Positions 1 through 6,778 of a stretch of DNA of 24,255 bases are shown here, one piece after another; position 1 is the stretch's first letter; each line of letters starts with the position of its first letter. The translations under genes were made by a program, and so were the position numbers. The DNA is taken from NCBI GenBank assembly GCA_913056375.1, contig CAJXNF010000010.1, positions 1-24,255 on the forward strand, in the 5' to 3' direction. The stretch is from an uncultured Pseudomonadota bacterium (lineage in GTDB: Bacteria > SAR324 > NAC60-12). The notes below the pieces were generated by a model that saw only the letters and a program-made list of their open reading frames with translations, had not been told where the DNA came from and did not search any database.

Positions 1-843
1 TTAGATCTCAGAAACAATGGCGGTGGTGGTCTTGACGAAGCTATCACGATGGCTGGATTGTTTGTCGGACGTAAGCCAATCGTCATTGTGCGTCAGGCCA
101 GTGGTGCTCGGATTACAGTCCATCGCAGTCGAGAAGAAGCTATTTACGAAGGCCCACTATTGGTCATGCTAAATCGCTTCAGTGCATCTGCCTCCGAAAT
201 TCTTGCAGGAGCAATGCATGACTATCAACGAGCTATTTTAGTGGGTGACCGAACAACATTTGGTAAAGGGACTGTACAAAACATTGTGCAACTTCCTGAG
301 GGCTATGGGGCACTGAAAGTGACCATTGCACAATTTTATAGGGTCTCTGGGTGGTCTACCCAAAATCGTGGTGTGGAAACAGACATGATCTTGCCATCCA
401 TTAATAATGCTCGTGATCTTGGGGAATCCACTTTAGAAAATGCGCTTCCTTGGAAAGCGATTTCACCAATCTCCTACACACCGGTCGGTAACATTCGACG
501 CTACATTAATGAGTTACAGCAGTATTCAAGTGAGCGACTTTCCAAGGATACAGATTTCAAAGAAATTGAAGAGAATGTTCAGGAATTTTTGACCAATGTG
601 AAACCGCTGGAGTACACGAGCATTTTGAAAATGCAGGAAGACGCAGCAAAGCGAAAAGAGGAGAGGGACGAAGAGATGGCTAGTGCCCGCAAGACGATGG
701 AGAATACCACACAAGAAGATTCTGAGGAAGTGACGGCTTCAAATGAAGAAACAACCATTCGGAGTGATGCCTATCTTTTGGAAAGCATGGCCATCCTAGA
801 AGACTACATTCGCTTGCAGCAACGTGTGGAGGTTAAGAACTAA
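1..843 (+). CDS. prc: C-terminal part of Prc/Tsp-like S41 tail-specific protease (5' end outside window)
   Basis: This is the C-terminal portion of a periplasmic S41 processing protease. The frame is open from base 1, so the start lies upstream of the window and the first ATG at 49 is internal. The visible part begins in the conserved LRNNGGG-type segment (residues 3-9 of the fragment). It then shows the catalytic serine cluster SASASE (from base 181) and the catalytic lysine in TFGKGTVQ (AAA at 265-267). The text around these (RFSASASEI, MHDYQRA, STQNRGV, ENALPW) matches the E. coli Prc/Tsp subtype rather than short CtpA proteins. The remaining C-terminal 150 or so residues resemble the Prc C-terminal extension (DUF3340) and end in an acidic, Glu-rich helix. 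In E. coli, Prc degrades or trims periplasmic and lipoprotein substrates. The stop overlaps the hpt start by one base, so the two are probably coupled. Confidence 0.93.
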   Translation, partial: LDLRNNGGGGLDEAITMAGLFVGRKPIVIVRQASGARITVHRSREEAIYEGPLLVMLNRFSASASEILAGAMHDYQRAILVGDRTTFGKGTVQNIVQLPEGYGALKVTIAQFYRVSGWSTQNRGVETDMILPSINNARDLGESTLENALPWKAISPISYTPVGNIRRYINELQQYSSERLSKDTDFKEIEENVQEFLTNVKPLEYTSILKMQEDAAKRKEERDEEMASARKTMENTTQEDSEEVTASNEETTIRSDAYLLESMAILEDYIRLQQRVEVKN

Positions 844-1376
844 TGAGTGAAACAGAATTTCCTCCTTCTAACACTCTGCCAGTTCTGATTGACTCAGACC
901 GAATCCGAAAACGTGTGGAAGAATTAGGGCGTAAAATTAGTGAGGACTATAAAAATCAACCTTTGGTACTGCTTGTCGTTCTCAAAGGTTCGTTTCTTTT
1001 CTGTGCAGATCTGGCCCGACAACTTTCAATTCCGTGTCGTATCGAATTCATCCGGGCCTCAAGCTACAAGGATGCGAAGGTCAGTTCAGGGCAATTACAA
1101 CTTTCTGAACTGCCAGATCTACGGCATGCAAATGTTTTAGTTGTTGAAGACATTCTCGATAGTGGGTTGACTCTGCAGAAAATTCTAGAGCACCTACGGT
1201 CAGAAAATTTGGCTTCCTTAGAAGTTTGTACGTTATTATCTAAGCAGATTCCTAGGGATATTCAGATTGAACCCAAGTACATTGGTTTTGAAATTCCCAA
1301 CCGCTTTGTTGTCGGCTACGGTTTGGATTACGCTGAGCGCTACAGAGAAGTGCCTGACATCCGCTGTTTAGACTGA
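843..1376 (+). CDS. hpt: Hypoxanthine phosphoribosyltransferase
   Basis: This cytosolic purine-salvage enzyme transfers phosphoribose from PRPP to hypoxanthine (and often guanine). The 177-aa length is normal for the family. The PRPP-binding motif VVEDILDSG is clear at residues 100-108. The LKGSF loop is at 48-52 and the flexible-loop region SSYKDAKVSSG at 73-83. The start ATG at 843 shares its A with the TAA stop of the protease gene. It has a good ribosome binding site, GGAGG at 828-832, inside the end of that gene. The place behind a Prc-type protease is not the common tilS/ftsH neighbourhood of hpt. Within the family, exact base specificity (Hyp, Gua or Xan) cannot be told from this reading. 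Confidence 0.95.
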   Translation: MSETEFPPSNTLPVLIDSDRIRKRVEELGRKISEDYKNQPLVLLVVLKGSFLFCADLARQLSIPCRIEFIRASSYKDAKVSSGQLQLSELPDLRHANVLVVEDILDSGLTLQKILEHLRSENLASLEVCTLLSKQIPRDIQIEPKYIGFEIPNRFVVGYGLDYAERYREVPDIRCLD

Positions 1377-1402
1377 TATTAACCCTCCAAAAAGTCATCT
1401 AT

Positions 1403-1675
1403 ATGAGCGTCAAAATTCGTCCTAACTGGAACTTTGAATCTCAAGATGAGGCAAATCAACTTTTGCTGCAACTCACCCTGGAAAATCGAGCCTACCTTGA
1501 AGCAATCTTGCAGAATTTGGCCTTTTTAACAGCGAAATCAACTGATACAGATGTGGAAGAATTGATGATGACGCTATGGCAGCAAGTCAAAGATACTGGC
1601 AGTCAGAAATTTCAGGAATTGCAGCAAGATTACCACGCTAACAAAGTATCTAGTCAGCAAGATGAAGAAGGCTAA
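1403..1675 (+). CDS. Small helical protein of unknown function
   Basis: I do not recognise this 90-residue protein. It has no signal peptide or membrane segment. It is rich in Gln, Glu and Leu and looks almost entirely helical, with aromatic residues placed among the helices (Trp9, Tyr and Phe in the middle, Trp near residue 54) and a polar, acidic tail ending in QQDEEG. It starts 26 bases after hpt. It runs 14 bases into the next gene, whose ATG lies at 1662, so translation of the two is likely linked. No strong Shine-Dalgarno is visible. It is supported as a gene by its place in a tight same-strand series and by the absence of a competing frame. A role in the cytosol is inferred only from the lack of an export signal. 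Confidence 0.65.
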   Translation: MSVKIRPNWNFESQDEANQLLLQLTLENRAYLEAILQNLAFLTAKSTDTDVEELMMTLWQQVKDTGSQKFQELQQDYHANKVSSQQDEEG

Positions 1676-2147
1676 GCTCCTGATCCTCTCACTATTGCTG
1701 ACAAATTCTTCTCTATGGGCTATCGACGCTCAATCCCTTAAAGAGGAAGCTTTAGGCTTGTGGGACAAGTCTAAAGATGTTGCTGATACAGTTGGTGAAA
1801 AAGTGCGAGATACTTGGGATGATAGTGAACCACTTAGGGAGGCGATTAGTGAAAAATCTGCTGAGCTTTGGGATGATAGTGAGCCACTACGAGAGAATCT
1901 AGAAGAAAAAACAAAAGATGGTTGGCAGACTGCTAAGGAATGGTCAACAAAAAAATATGATGAACTGAATCGGTCAGAGGAAAATCCTGACAACTCAAGT
2001 GCTTGGTGGAATTTTTCTGATTCAGAAAAGAAAAGTGAGGACGATTCAGCAGTCGAAAACTCTTTGAAAGAACTATGGGAGAAGACGAAGGATGGTTCAA
2101 AACAACTAGGTGAGAAAATCCAAGAAAACACTAAAAGTCTCTTATGA
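1662..2147 (+). CDS. Exported protein with 18-residue Trp-containing amphipathic helix repeats
   Basis: This 161-aa protein starts with a Sec-type signal peptide: basic MKKAK, a Leu-rich core, and a likely cut after LWA at about residue 20. The mature part is very acidic and built from repeats of exactly 18 residues, about five helical turns. Four run in tandem at residues 28-45, 46-63, 64-81 and 82-99, and a fifth plus a partial sixth at 133-161. Trp recurs at position 7 of the repeats (34, 52, 70, 88, 139). Most units open with Glu-Lys (46, 64, 82, 151), and two carry WDDSEPLRE. A Ser/Asp-rich linker with a WW pair at about 114-118 separates the two blocks. Such 18-mers can form long amphipathic helices, as in apolipoprotein-like or LEA-like proteins, so surface or membrane binding in the periplasm is a reasonable guess. 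No named family is recognised. The gene overlaps its neighbours at both ends. Confidence 0.75.
   Translation: MKKAKLLILSLLLTNSSLWAIDAQSLKEEALGLWDKSKDVADTVGEKVRDTWDDSEPLREAISEKSAELWDDSEPLRENLEEKTKDGWQTAKEWSTKKYDELNRSEENPDNSSAWWNFSDSEKKSEDDSAVENSLKELWEKTKDGSKQLGEKIQENTKSLL
1797..1904 (+). repeat. Two best-conserved 54-bp tandem coding repeats
   Basis: Two neighbouring 54-bp units (1797-1850 and 1851-1904) encode the second and third 18-residue repeats of the exported protein. The 21-bp core at 1814-1834 recurs at 1868-1888 with one difference, a spacing of exactly 54. Near-identity at DNA level here, against only protein-level similarity in the flanking units, suggests a recent duplication or ongoing unit exchange. 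Confidence 0.75.
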
Positions 2148-3817
2148 ACAGACTTCTTCTTGGATTATGGTGGTTCTTGATGATCCCGTTTGTTGTCAAT
2201 GGACAGCAAGTTTCTCTGCAGGCAACAGGGGAGGGACTAAGCTCTGAAGAGGCACAGCAAGCAGCACTCGCTGAACTATCCTTTAGAATAGCTGCTAATG
2301 TTGAGAGCCAGATTGATTCAACTCAAGAACTGCGAAATGAAGAATTCAACCAAACTGCAAGCCAACGGCTGAGCGTCACTTCAGAATTACCTATCCTTGG
2401 TAGTACGATTGAAATCACTGAAAAAGATGGAACCTACCTCGCAACTGCACGCCTTGACGCTAATACCTCTCTGCCACTCTACGAACTCAAAATTGATGAA
2501 CTAACTAAGGAATTAGACGATTCTTGGAAGATTGGAACAATTAGTGATCCAATTCGTGCGATCCCCAGCCTAAAAGCTGCTCTACCTGTTCTCGAAGAAC
2601 TACAGTTGCTAAGATTGATTGCACGCTATCTTGGTGCAAAACTACCTCAACTTACAATAACTGTCACATCTATTAATGATCGAATAAAGCAACTTCAACA
2701 AAATCCACAGACGATCGAAGTTGCAGTTCAGATATTGGCTGATCCATGGAAAGATCTTGAAAAGGTGTATGTCTATCCTCCAGTACTCCGTGGATCAGAG
2801 GAAATCACAGAGTTTGCTGCAGTCTTTCGCAGTCGTCTTGCCAGCCAACTCAAGGAAGTCAGTCGTCCTGCTCAGTCAAAATTTCTTCTCCGTGGTGACT
2901 ACCTGATTACAGGCCGAGGGATAGACCTAACCTATCGGTTGCAGAATTGGAAAGGTGAAACTCTTGAGGCTGGAAGTGTCCAGTTAGCCCCTGCCGCGTA
3001 CAATGGACTTGAAGTTGAGACATTGCCAAAGACTAAATCAAAGATAACTTCCACAACCTCTGTTGATCCAGATTCTTCACTTGCTTCCCTGATAGACAAG
3101 CCATCCAAGCCAGAAGGTCCTTCCTCAAAACTCTCTTGGACGGATCCTGTGACTGGAATGGAATACCGCTTCATTCTAGGGGGACAATTTGAGATGGGTG
3201 ATATCTTCGGAGAAGGAAATCCTGATGAAAAATGGATTCGAAATGTTGTGCTCGACTCCTTTTGGGTCAGTACGACAGAAGTAACGCAGCAAGCTTGGGA
3301 GGAAGTCATGGGGAAACCAGCCAGCCGAAATGCTTCATCAAGATACCCTGTGGAAGTAACTCTCTCAGAGGCTAATCGGTTCCTCAAAAAGTTGAATGAA
3401 ATCAGCGCAGGTGAAGAATTTCGCTTGATTACAGAGGCTGAGTGGGAATACGCCTGCCGTGAAGGGGGAAGAAAAGTTCGCTTTGGGCATGGTAAAGATG
3501 AAATTTCCGAAACAGAATCCGCTTACTCCAAGGTGCCCATCCAAGCTGTGGGAAATTATGCACCAAATAGCTTTGGTTTGTTTGATTTCAGTGGAAATGT
3601 GGCGGAGTGGACAGCCGATAAATATGAAAAAAGTTATCGTGATCTGCCGGAACTCAATCCGCTTTCCCAGAAAGGAAGAGGTAATGTGTTAAGGGGAGGT
3701 GGCATTGTCAATTTACTTCCAGGTGCCGAACCGAAGCACATCCGATGCAGTGCTCGCCAACAGTCCCGCAGCAGTCGGGATCGATTCGGTCTAAGACTTG
3801 TTCGAAAACATTACTGA
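2144..3817 (+). CDS. Exported LPP20-like / pseudo-FGE (SUMF1-fold) fusion protein
   Basis: This 557-aa exported protein has an N-terminal signal peptide (Leu/Trp-rich core, likely cut after VNG near residue 20; there is no lipobox Cys). Residues 22-125 resemble the LPP20/flagellar-assembly-lipoprotein type domain, with the hallmark GEGLSSEEAQQAALAEL stretch. A middle region of about 200 residues is unassigned. Residues 330-555 are a formylglycine-generating-enzyme-like (FGE-sulfatase, SUMF1) domain, with GGQFEMGD, TEAEWEYACR, GLFDFSGNVAEW and LRGGG. The two catalytic cysteines of true FGE are absent: relative to the conserved RCxAR segment (Cys535), the expected positions hold Leu525 and Pro530. 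It is therefore probably a binding or structural module and not a sulfatase activator. Its ATG overlaps the stop of the repeat-protein gene by 4 bases (ATGA), which argues for coupled expression and perhaps joint function. Confidence 0.85.
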   Translation: MNRLLLGLWWFLMIPFVVNGQQVSLQATGEGLSSEEAQQAALAELSFRIAANVESQIDSTQELRNEEFNQTASQRLSVTSELPILGSTIEITEKDGTYLATARLDANTSLPLYELKIDELTKELDDSWKIGTISDPIRAIPSLKAALPVLEELQLLRLIARYLGAKLPQLTITVTSINDRIKQLQQNPQTIEVAVQILADPWKDLEKVYVYPPVLRGSEEITEFAAVFRSRLASQLKEVSRPAQSKFLLRGDYLITGRGIDLTYRLQNWKGETLEAGSVQLAPAAYNGLEVETLPKTKSKITSTTSVDPDSSLASLIDKPSKPEGPSSKLSWTDPVTGMEYRFILGGQFEMGDIFGEGNPDEKWIRNVVLDSFWVSTTEVTQQAWEEVMGKPASRNASSRYPVEVTLSEANRFLKKLNEISAGEEFRLITEAEWEYACREGGRKVRFGHGKDEISETESAYSKVPIQAVGNYAPNSFGLFDFSGNVAEWTADKYEKSYRDLPELNPLSQKGRGNVLRGGGIVNLLPGAEPKHIRCSARQQSRSSRDRFGLRLVRKHY

Positions 3818-3840
3818 CGATCAAAATTTTCTGAAAAAAA

Positions 3841-4146
3841 ATGGCATTTCAATTTCACAGATATATGCGTACGCCGCATTCGGAAATCTATGGTATCTTC
3901 ATTAGTGACCAAGTTGAAAAAGGTCCAGTAGGAAGGGTAGATATTCATTACTCGCTTTACGGTTTAGTCAATGGGTTGGTGGTGATGGAGCAAGCTTTGT
4001 CTGAAGTTGAGACAGAAGAACTGATTGCAAAAATCGATGATGAACTAGTGGAAATGACCACAATTGATGACGAAAATTTTGAAATAACGGTAGCCTTTGC
4101 CACTAAGGTTTTGACCTTTGGCAAGGAAGAAAATGACGAGGAATAA
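3841..4146 (+). CDS. Conserved-looking small acidic protein, function unknown
   Basis: I do not recognise this 101-aa protein. It has no export signal. The N-terminal half has aromatic, beta-prone segments (FQFHRYM, IYGIFI, VDIHYSLYGLVNGLVVM). The C-terminal half is strongly acidic with alternating hydrophobic residues (LIAKIDDELVEM) and ends in ENDEE. The ATG at 3841 directly follows an A-run with no Shine-Dalgarno, 23 bases after the pseudo-FGE gene and on the same strand. Absence of a competing long frame and the operon position support it as a real gene. No function is proposed. Confidence 0.65.
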   Translation: MAFQFHRYMRTPHSEIYGIFISDQVEKGPVGRVDIHYSLYGLVNGLVVMEQALSEVETEELIAKIDDELVEMTTIDDENFEITVAFATKVLTFGKEENDEE

Positions 4147-4155
4147 TCAAAAGCT

Positions 4156-4344
4156 ATGGGATTTTCTTACAGAGTCCAAAAAGCTCATAAGAACGGCTTG
4201 AATGTTAGCACATCCAAAAATGGACTGAATGTAAGTTACACCTTGGATGTGGGTTTTGGTAAAATTAATATCCCATTGCTTGGAAAGCGCAAAAAATTGC
4301 GCTGGACCAACAAGGGAAGTGGGCTCTTTTCTCAATACCTCTGA
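4156..4344 (+). CDS. Small DUF4236-like protein
   Basis: This 62-aa product resembles the DUF4236 family in layout: an MGFSYR start, followed by short Gly/Ser/Asn beta-strand repeats. KNGLNVS occurs twice, at residues 12-18 and 21-27, a 9-residue period. The C-terminal part is basic (GKRKKLRW). It starts 9 bases after the preceding gene and 49 bases before uup. An antisense frame of equal length covers the same place (4147-4335), but the plus-strand frame fits the operon and has the recognisable pattern, so I prefer it. The family has no established function that I can name. The assignment is by motif style only. Confidence 0.55.
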   Translation: MGFSYRVQKAHKNGLNVSTSKNGLNVSYTLDVGFGKINIPLLGKRKKLRWTNKGSGLFSQYL

Positions 4345-4393
4345 ATTTTCTTGGTTTAATTTGTAACCAAGTCCCCTCTTCTAACACCTCAAA

Positions 4394-6172
4394 ATGAGCA
4401 TTCTAGTTAGCGTCCAAGGCTTGACCAAGTCATATGGATTACTGCCCCTTTTTCAGGGATTGAGCCTGGGTTTTAACACAAATGAAAAAGTTGGGCTAAT
4501 CGGTCCAAATGGTTCGGGTAAGTCTACGCTTTTGAAGATTCTTGCAGGTATGGAAGAACCAGACGATGGAGTTCTTTCTAGAAATAGACAATGTGAAATT
4601 ACCTATCTTGCACAAACGGAAGCCTTCTCGGATACAGCTACGGTTCAAGAATGTTTGGAAGAGAAAATTCCCCAGCATGTCAGTGCTTCAGAGCGACCTT
4701 TCCGAGTTCAAGAAACTTTAAGAACGCTAGGTATCATTGATTCGCAAATCCCTGTTGGAGAACTATCTGGTGGTTGGCGAAAGCGGATTGCGCTGGGCCA
4801 AGTACTAATCCAACAGCCAGATATGTTGCTGTTGGATGAACCAACAAATCATCTTGATCTGGAGGGAGTGCTTTGGCTGGAAGAATTGCTAAAGCAGGCA
4901 ACCTTCTCATTCGTCTTGGTGAGCCATGATAGAGAATTTCTACAGCAGACGACGAACCAAACGATTGAACTAAATAAGAGCTATCCCTCAGGCTTTCTAA
5001 GAATTGATGGTCCATACGAAATATTCCAGGCCAGGAAAGAGGAATTCATTCGGAACCAGCAAGCCCAGCAAGTCACACTGGCCAATAAAATGCGCCGCGA
5101 GGACGAGTGGTTGAAAAGAGGCCCCAAAGCCAGAACTACAAAGGCTCGCTTCCGTGTTGAAAATGCGGAGGTGTTACGAAAAGAGTTGGATCAATTAAGG
5201 ATGCTCAACTCTCAGAACCGCCAGGTAGGAGTCAACTTTGATGCTTCTAATCGCAAAACTCGAAAATTGATAGAGTTACTTGATGTTACTTTTGGGTACC
5301 CATCGAAGTCACTTTTTTCCAAATTGAGTCTAACACTGCAAGCAGGCGTTTGCTTGGGTGTACTTGGTCAAAACGGTAGCGGGAAAAGCAGCCTTCTGAA
5401 GTTGATGAAGAAAGAACTTCAACCAGATCAGGGGGAAATTCGCTGGGCTGAAAATCTTAAGGTGGTGCACTTTGATCAACATCGCGATCAACTGTCACTG
5501 GACCAGACACTCAAACAGGCTCTATCACCTGCTGGGGATACAGTCATCTATCAGGAACGTCCTATTCACGTGGCAGCTTGGGCAAGCCGGTTCCTCTTTC
5601 CGAAAGAAAAGCTGACTCTTCCTCTCAGTCAACTTTCGGGTGGTGAACGTGCCCGTGTTTTGATTGCCAACCTGATGCTACAGCCAGCAGATGTCCTCCT
5701 ACTAGACGAACCAACAAATGATTTAGACATCTCTACTTTAGAAGTTTTGGAAGAGAGTCTAATGAATTTTCCTGGAGCGATTTTGTTGATTACGCATGAT
5801 AGGTATCTGATGGATCGGCTCAGCGACTACCTAATTTGCCTGCAGGATGATGGAAGTGTTGATTTTTTTGCGGATTATGCACAGTGGCAGCTGCACAAGA
5901 GAGGAAAATCTACAGGAACTGAAACCCAGAAAAAAAATCAACATGTTGATAAAAAGATTAGTTATGAAGACAGAAAAGAATGGCAAAGAATTGAAGGAAA
6001 AATCCAAAAAGCAGAGAGTGAGGTGGTCCAAATTGGAGCCCGGTTACACGCTCCGGAGAACCTAAACGATTTGGCAAAGCTACAGGAACTTTCTGATCAG
6101 TTAGTTGCAGCAGAAGGCAGAGTTCAGCAACTTTATGATCGATGGGCTGAGCTTGAGGAGTTGTTTGCTTAG
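4394..6172 (+). CDS. uup: ABC-F family ATPase, Uup type
   Basis: This soluble tandem ATP-binding-cassette protein of the ABC-F class has 592 aa (E. coli Uup is about 635). The first cassette has Walker A GPNGSGKST at 37-45, signature LSGGW at 124-128 and Walker B LLLDEPTNHLDL at 145-156. A charged linker arm of about 80 residues follows (with MRREDEWLKRGPKARTTK). The second cassette has GQNGSGKSS, LSGGERAR and LLLDEPTNDLDI. The final 70 residues form a Glu/Gln-rich coiled coil (EDRKEWQRIEGKI onward), as in the Uup C-terminal domain that binds DNA or ribosomes. There are no membrane segments, so it is not a transporter. ABC-F proteins act at the ribosomal E site or in genome maintenance; Uup deletion in E. 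coli raises precise transposon excision. The ATG at 4394 has no obvious Shine-Dalgarno. Confidence 0.93.
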   Translation: MSILVSVQGLTKSYGLLPLFQGLSLGFNTNEKVGLIGPNGSGKSTLLKILAGMEEPDDGVLSRNRQCEITYLAQTEAFSDTATVQECLEEKIPQHVSASERPFRVQETLRTLGIIDSQIPVGELSGGWRKRIALGQVLIQQPDMLLLDEPTNHLDLEGVLWLEELLKQATFSFVLVSHDREFLQQTTNQTIELNKSYPSGFLRIDGPYEIFQARKEEFIRNQQAQQVTLANKMRREDEWLKRGPKARTTKARFRVENAEVLRKELDQLRMLNSQNRQVGVNFDASNRKTRKLIELLDVTFGYPSKSLFSKLSLTLQAGVCLGVLGQNGSGKSSLLKLMKKELQPDQGEIRWAENLKVVHFDQHRDQLSLDQTLKQALSPAGDTVIYQERPIHVAAWASRFLFPKEKLTLPLSQLSGGERARVLIANLMLQPADVLLLDEPTNDLDISTLEVLEESLMNFPGAILLITHDRYLMDRLSDYLICLQDDGSVDFFADYAQWQLHKRGKSTGTETQKKNQHVDKKISYEDRKEWQRIEGKIQKAESEVVQIGARLHAPENLNDLAKLQELSDQLVAAEGRVQQLYDRWAELEELFA

Positions 6173-6205
6173 GGCATTATTCACATTCAGAAAGGTTGAA
6201 ATTTT

Positions 6206-6778
6206 TCAGATTACCTCATAATCCGATTGTACTAATCCGGAAGCAAAACTCTTGGTATGCAGGTGATTTAGGAAGATTTCTGGAAGCGTTTTTCCAAAGA
6301 GCGGTTTGCCAGTACCCAAGATGATTGGAATACGTGTCAGGGTAAGTTGTTTTACCAAACCGCACTCTAGAAACGATCTTGCTGCTTCTCCTCCATCCAA
6401 GTAAATACGCTGCCATCCTAATCCCTTCCAATAATCCAAAAGCTCGTGAGGAGTCAGTTTTGGTGCGAGCTCCGCCAAACCAGATACAGTAACTGGAAGA
6501 GATGTCAAAGTCCGACTCAATACCTGAACAGGTTTACCTGTATAAGGCCACATATCAAAGCTGAGAACCTTCTCAAAGCTCTTTCGGCCCATGATCAAGC
6601 AATCCATACGCTTGAAAAATTCTCCAAAGCCATAATCCTCATTAGGGTCATCTGAATTAAATTTCTCCAGCCAATCGATCTCTCCATTATTGCGAGCAAT
6701 GAAACCATCTAGGCTGATTGCCAAGAAGATGTAGATTTCCACTTCTGATCTTTTTTGTGTGTCCATTGAGGCAGCCAT
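6206..6778 (-). CDS. RibD C-terminal / dihydrofolate-reductase-like protein
   Basis: This is a small NADPH-reductase-fold protein of the RibD C-terminal/DHFR-like superfamily (YwjB-like group). Conserved marks are FLAISLDGFIA near the N-terminus, NGEIDWL, MGRKSFE, VLSRTL, IYLDGGEAARSFL and the TRIPIILGTGKPLFG strand-loop near the C-terminus. The true substrate is unknown: it could be a pteridine, a riboflavin precursor or another carbonyl compound. Three starts are possible: ATG at 6778, ATG at 6766, or GTG at 6742. The GTG would place the start right before the usual beginning of the fold and would leave room for a 5' untranslated region. None has a good Shine-Dalgarno. The gene is convergent with uup (33 bases apart) and divergent from hrpA, whose start it abuts or overlaps. 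Confidence 0.88.
   Translation of the reverse strand: MAASMDTQKRSEVEIYIFLAISLDGFIARNNGEIDWLEKFNSDDPNEDYGFGEFFKRMDCLIMGRKSFEKVLSFDMWPYTGKPVQVLSRTLTSLPVTVSGLAELAPKLTPHELLDYWKGLGWQRIYLDGGEAARSFLECGLVKQLTLTRIPIILGTGKPLFGKTLPEIFLNHLHTKSFASGLVQSDYEVI

Noticed and set aside
1730..2131. 133-aa minus-strand open frame opposite the repeat protein
   Set aside because: It is a shadow: Ser/Phe-rich composition is what the antisense of Glu/Lys/Asp-rich repeats gives, and the plus-strand frame has a signal peptide and a regular repeat.
2932..3387. 151-aa minus-strand open frame inside the pseudo-FGE gene
   Set aside because: The plus strand has clear LPP20-like and FGE signatures across this place; the antisense product shows no recognisable pattern.
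3134..3817. Functional formylglycine-generating enzyme
   Set aside because: Both catalytic cysteines are absent and no sulfatase gene is nearby.
4147..4335. 62-aa minus-strand open frame opposite the DUF4236-like gene
   Set aside because: It competes with a plus-strand frame that fits the operon and a known repeat style; the antisense product looks random.
4350..4371. 7-bp inverted repeat CTTGGTT/AACCAAG before uup as a terminator
   Set aside because: The stem is short and AT-rich, the loop is 8 bases and no T-run follows; it lies within a same-strand gene series, so termination is doubtful.
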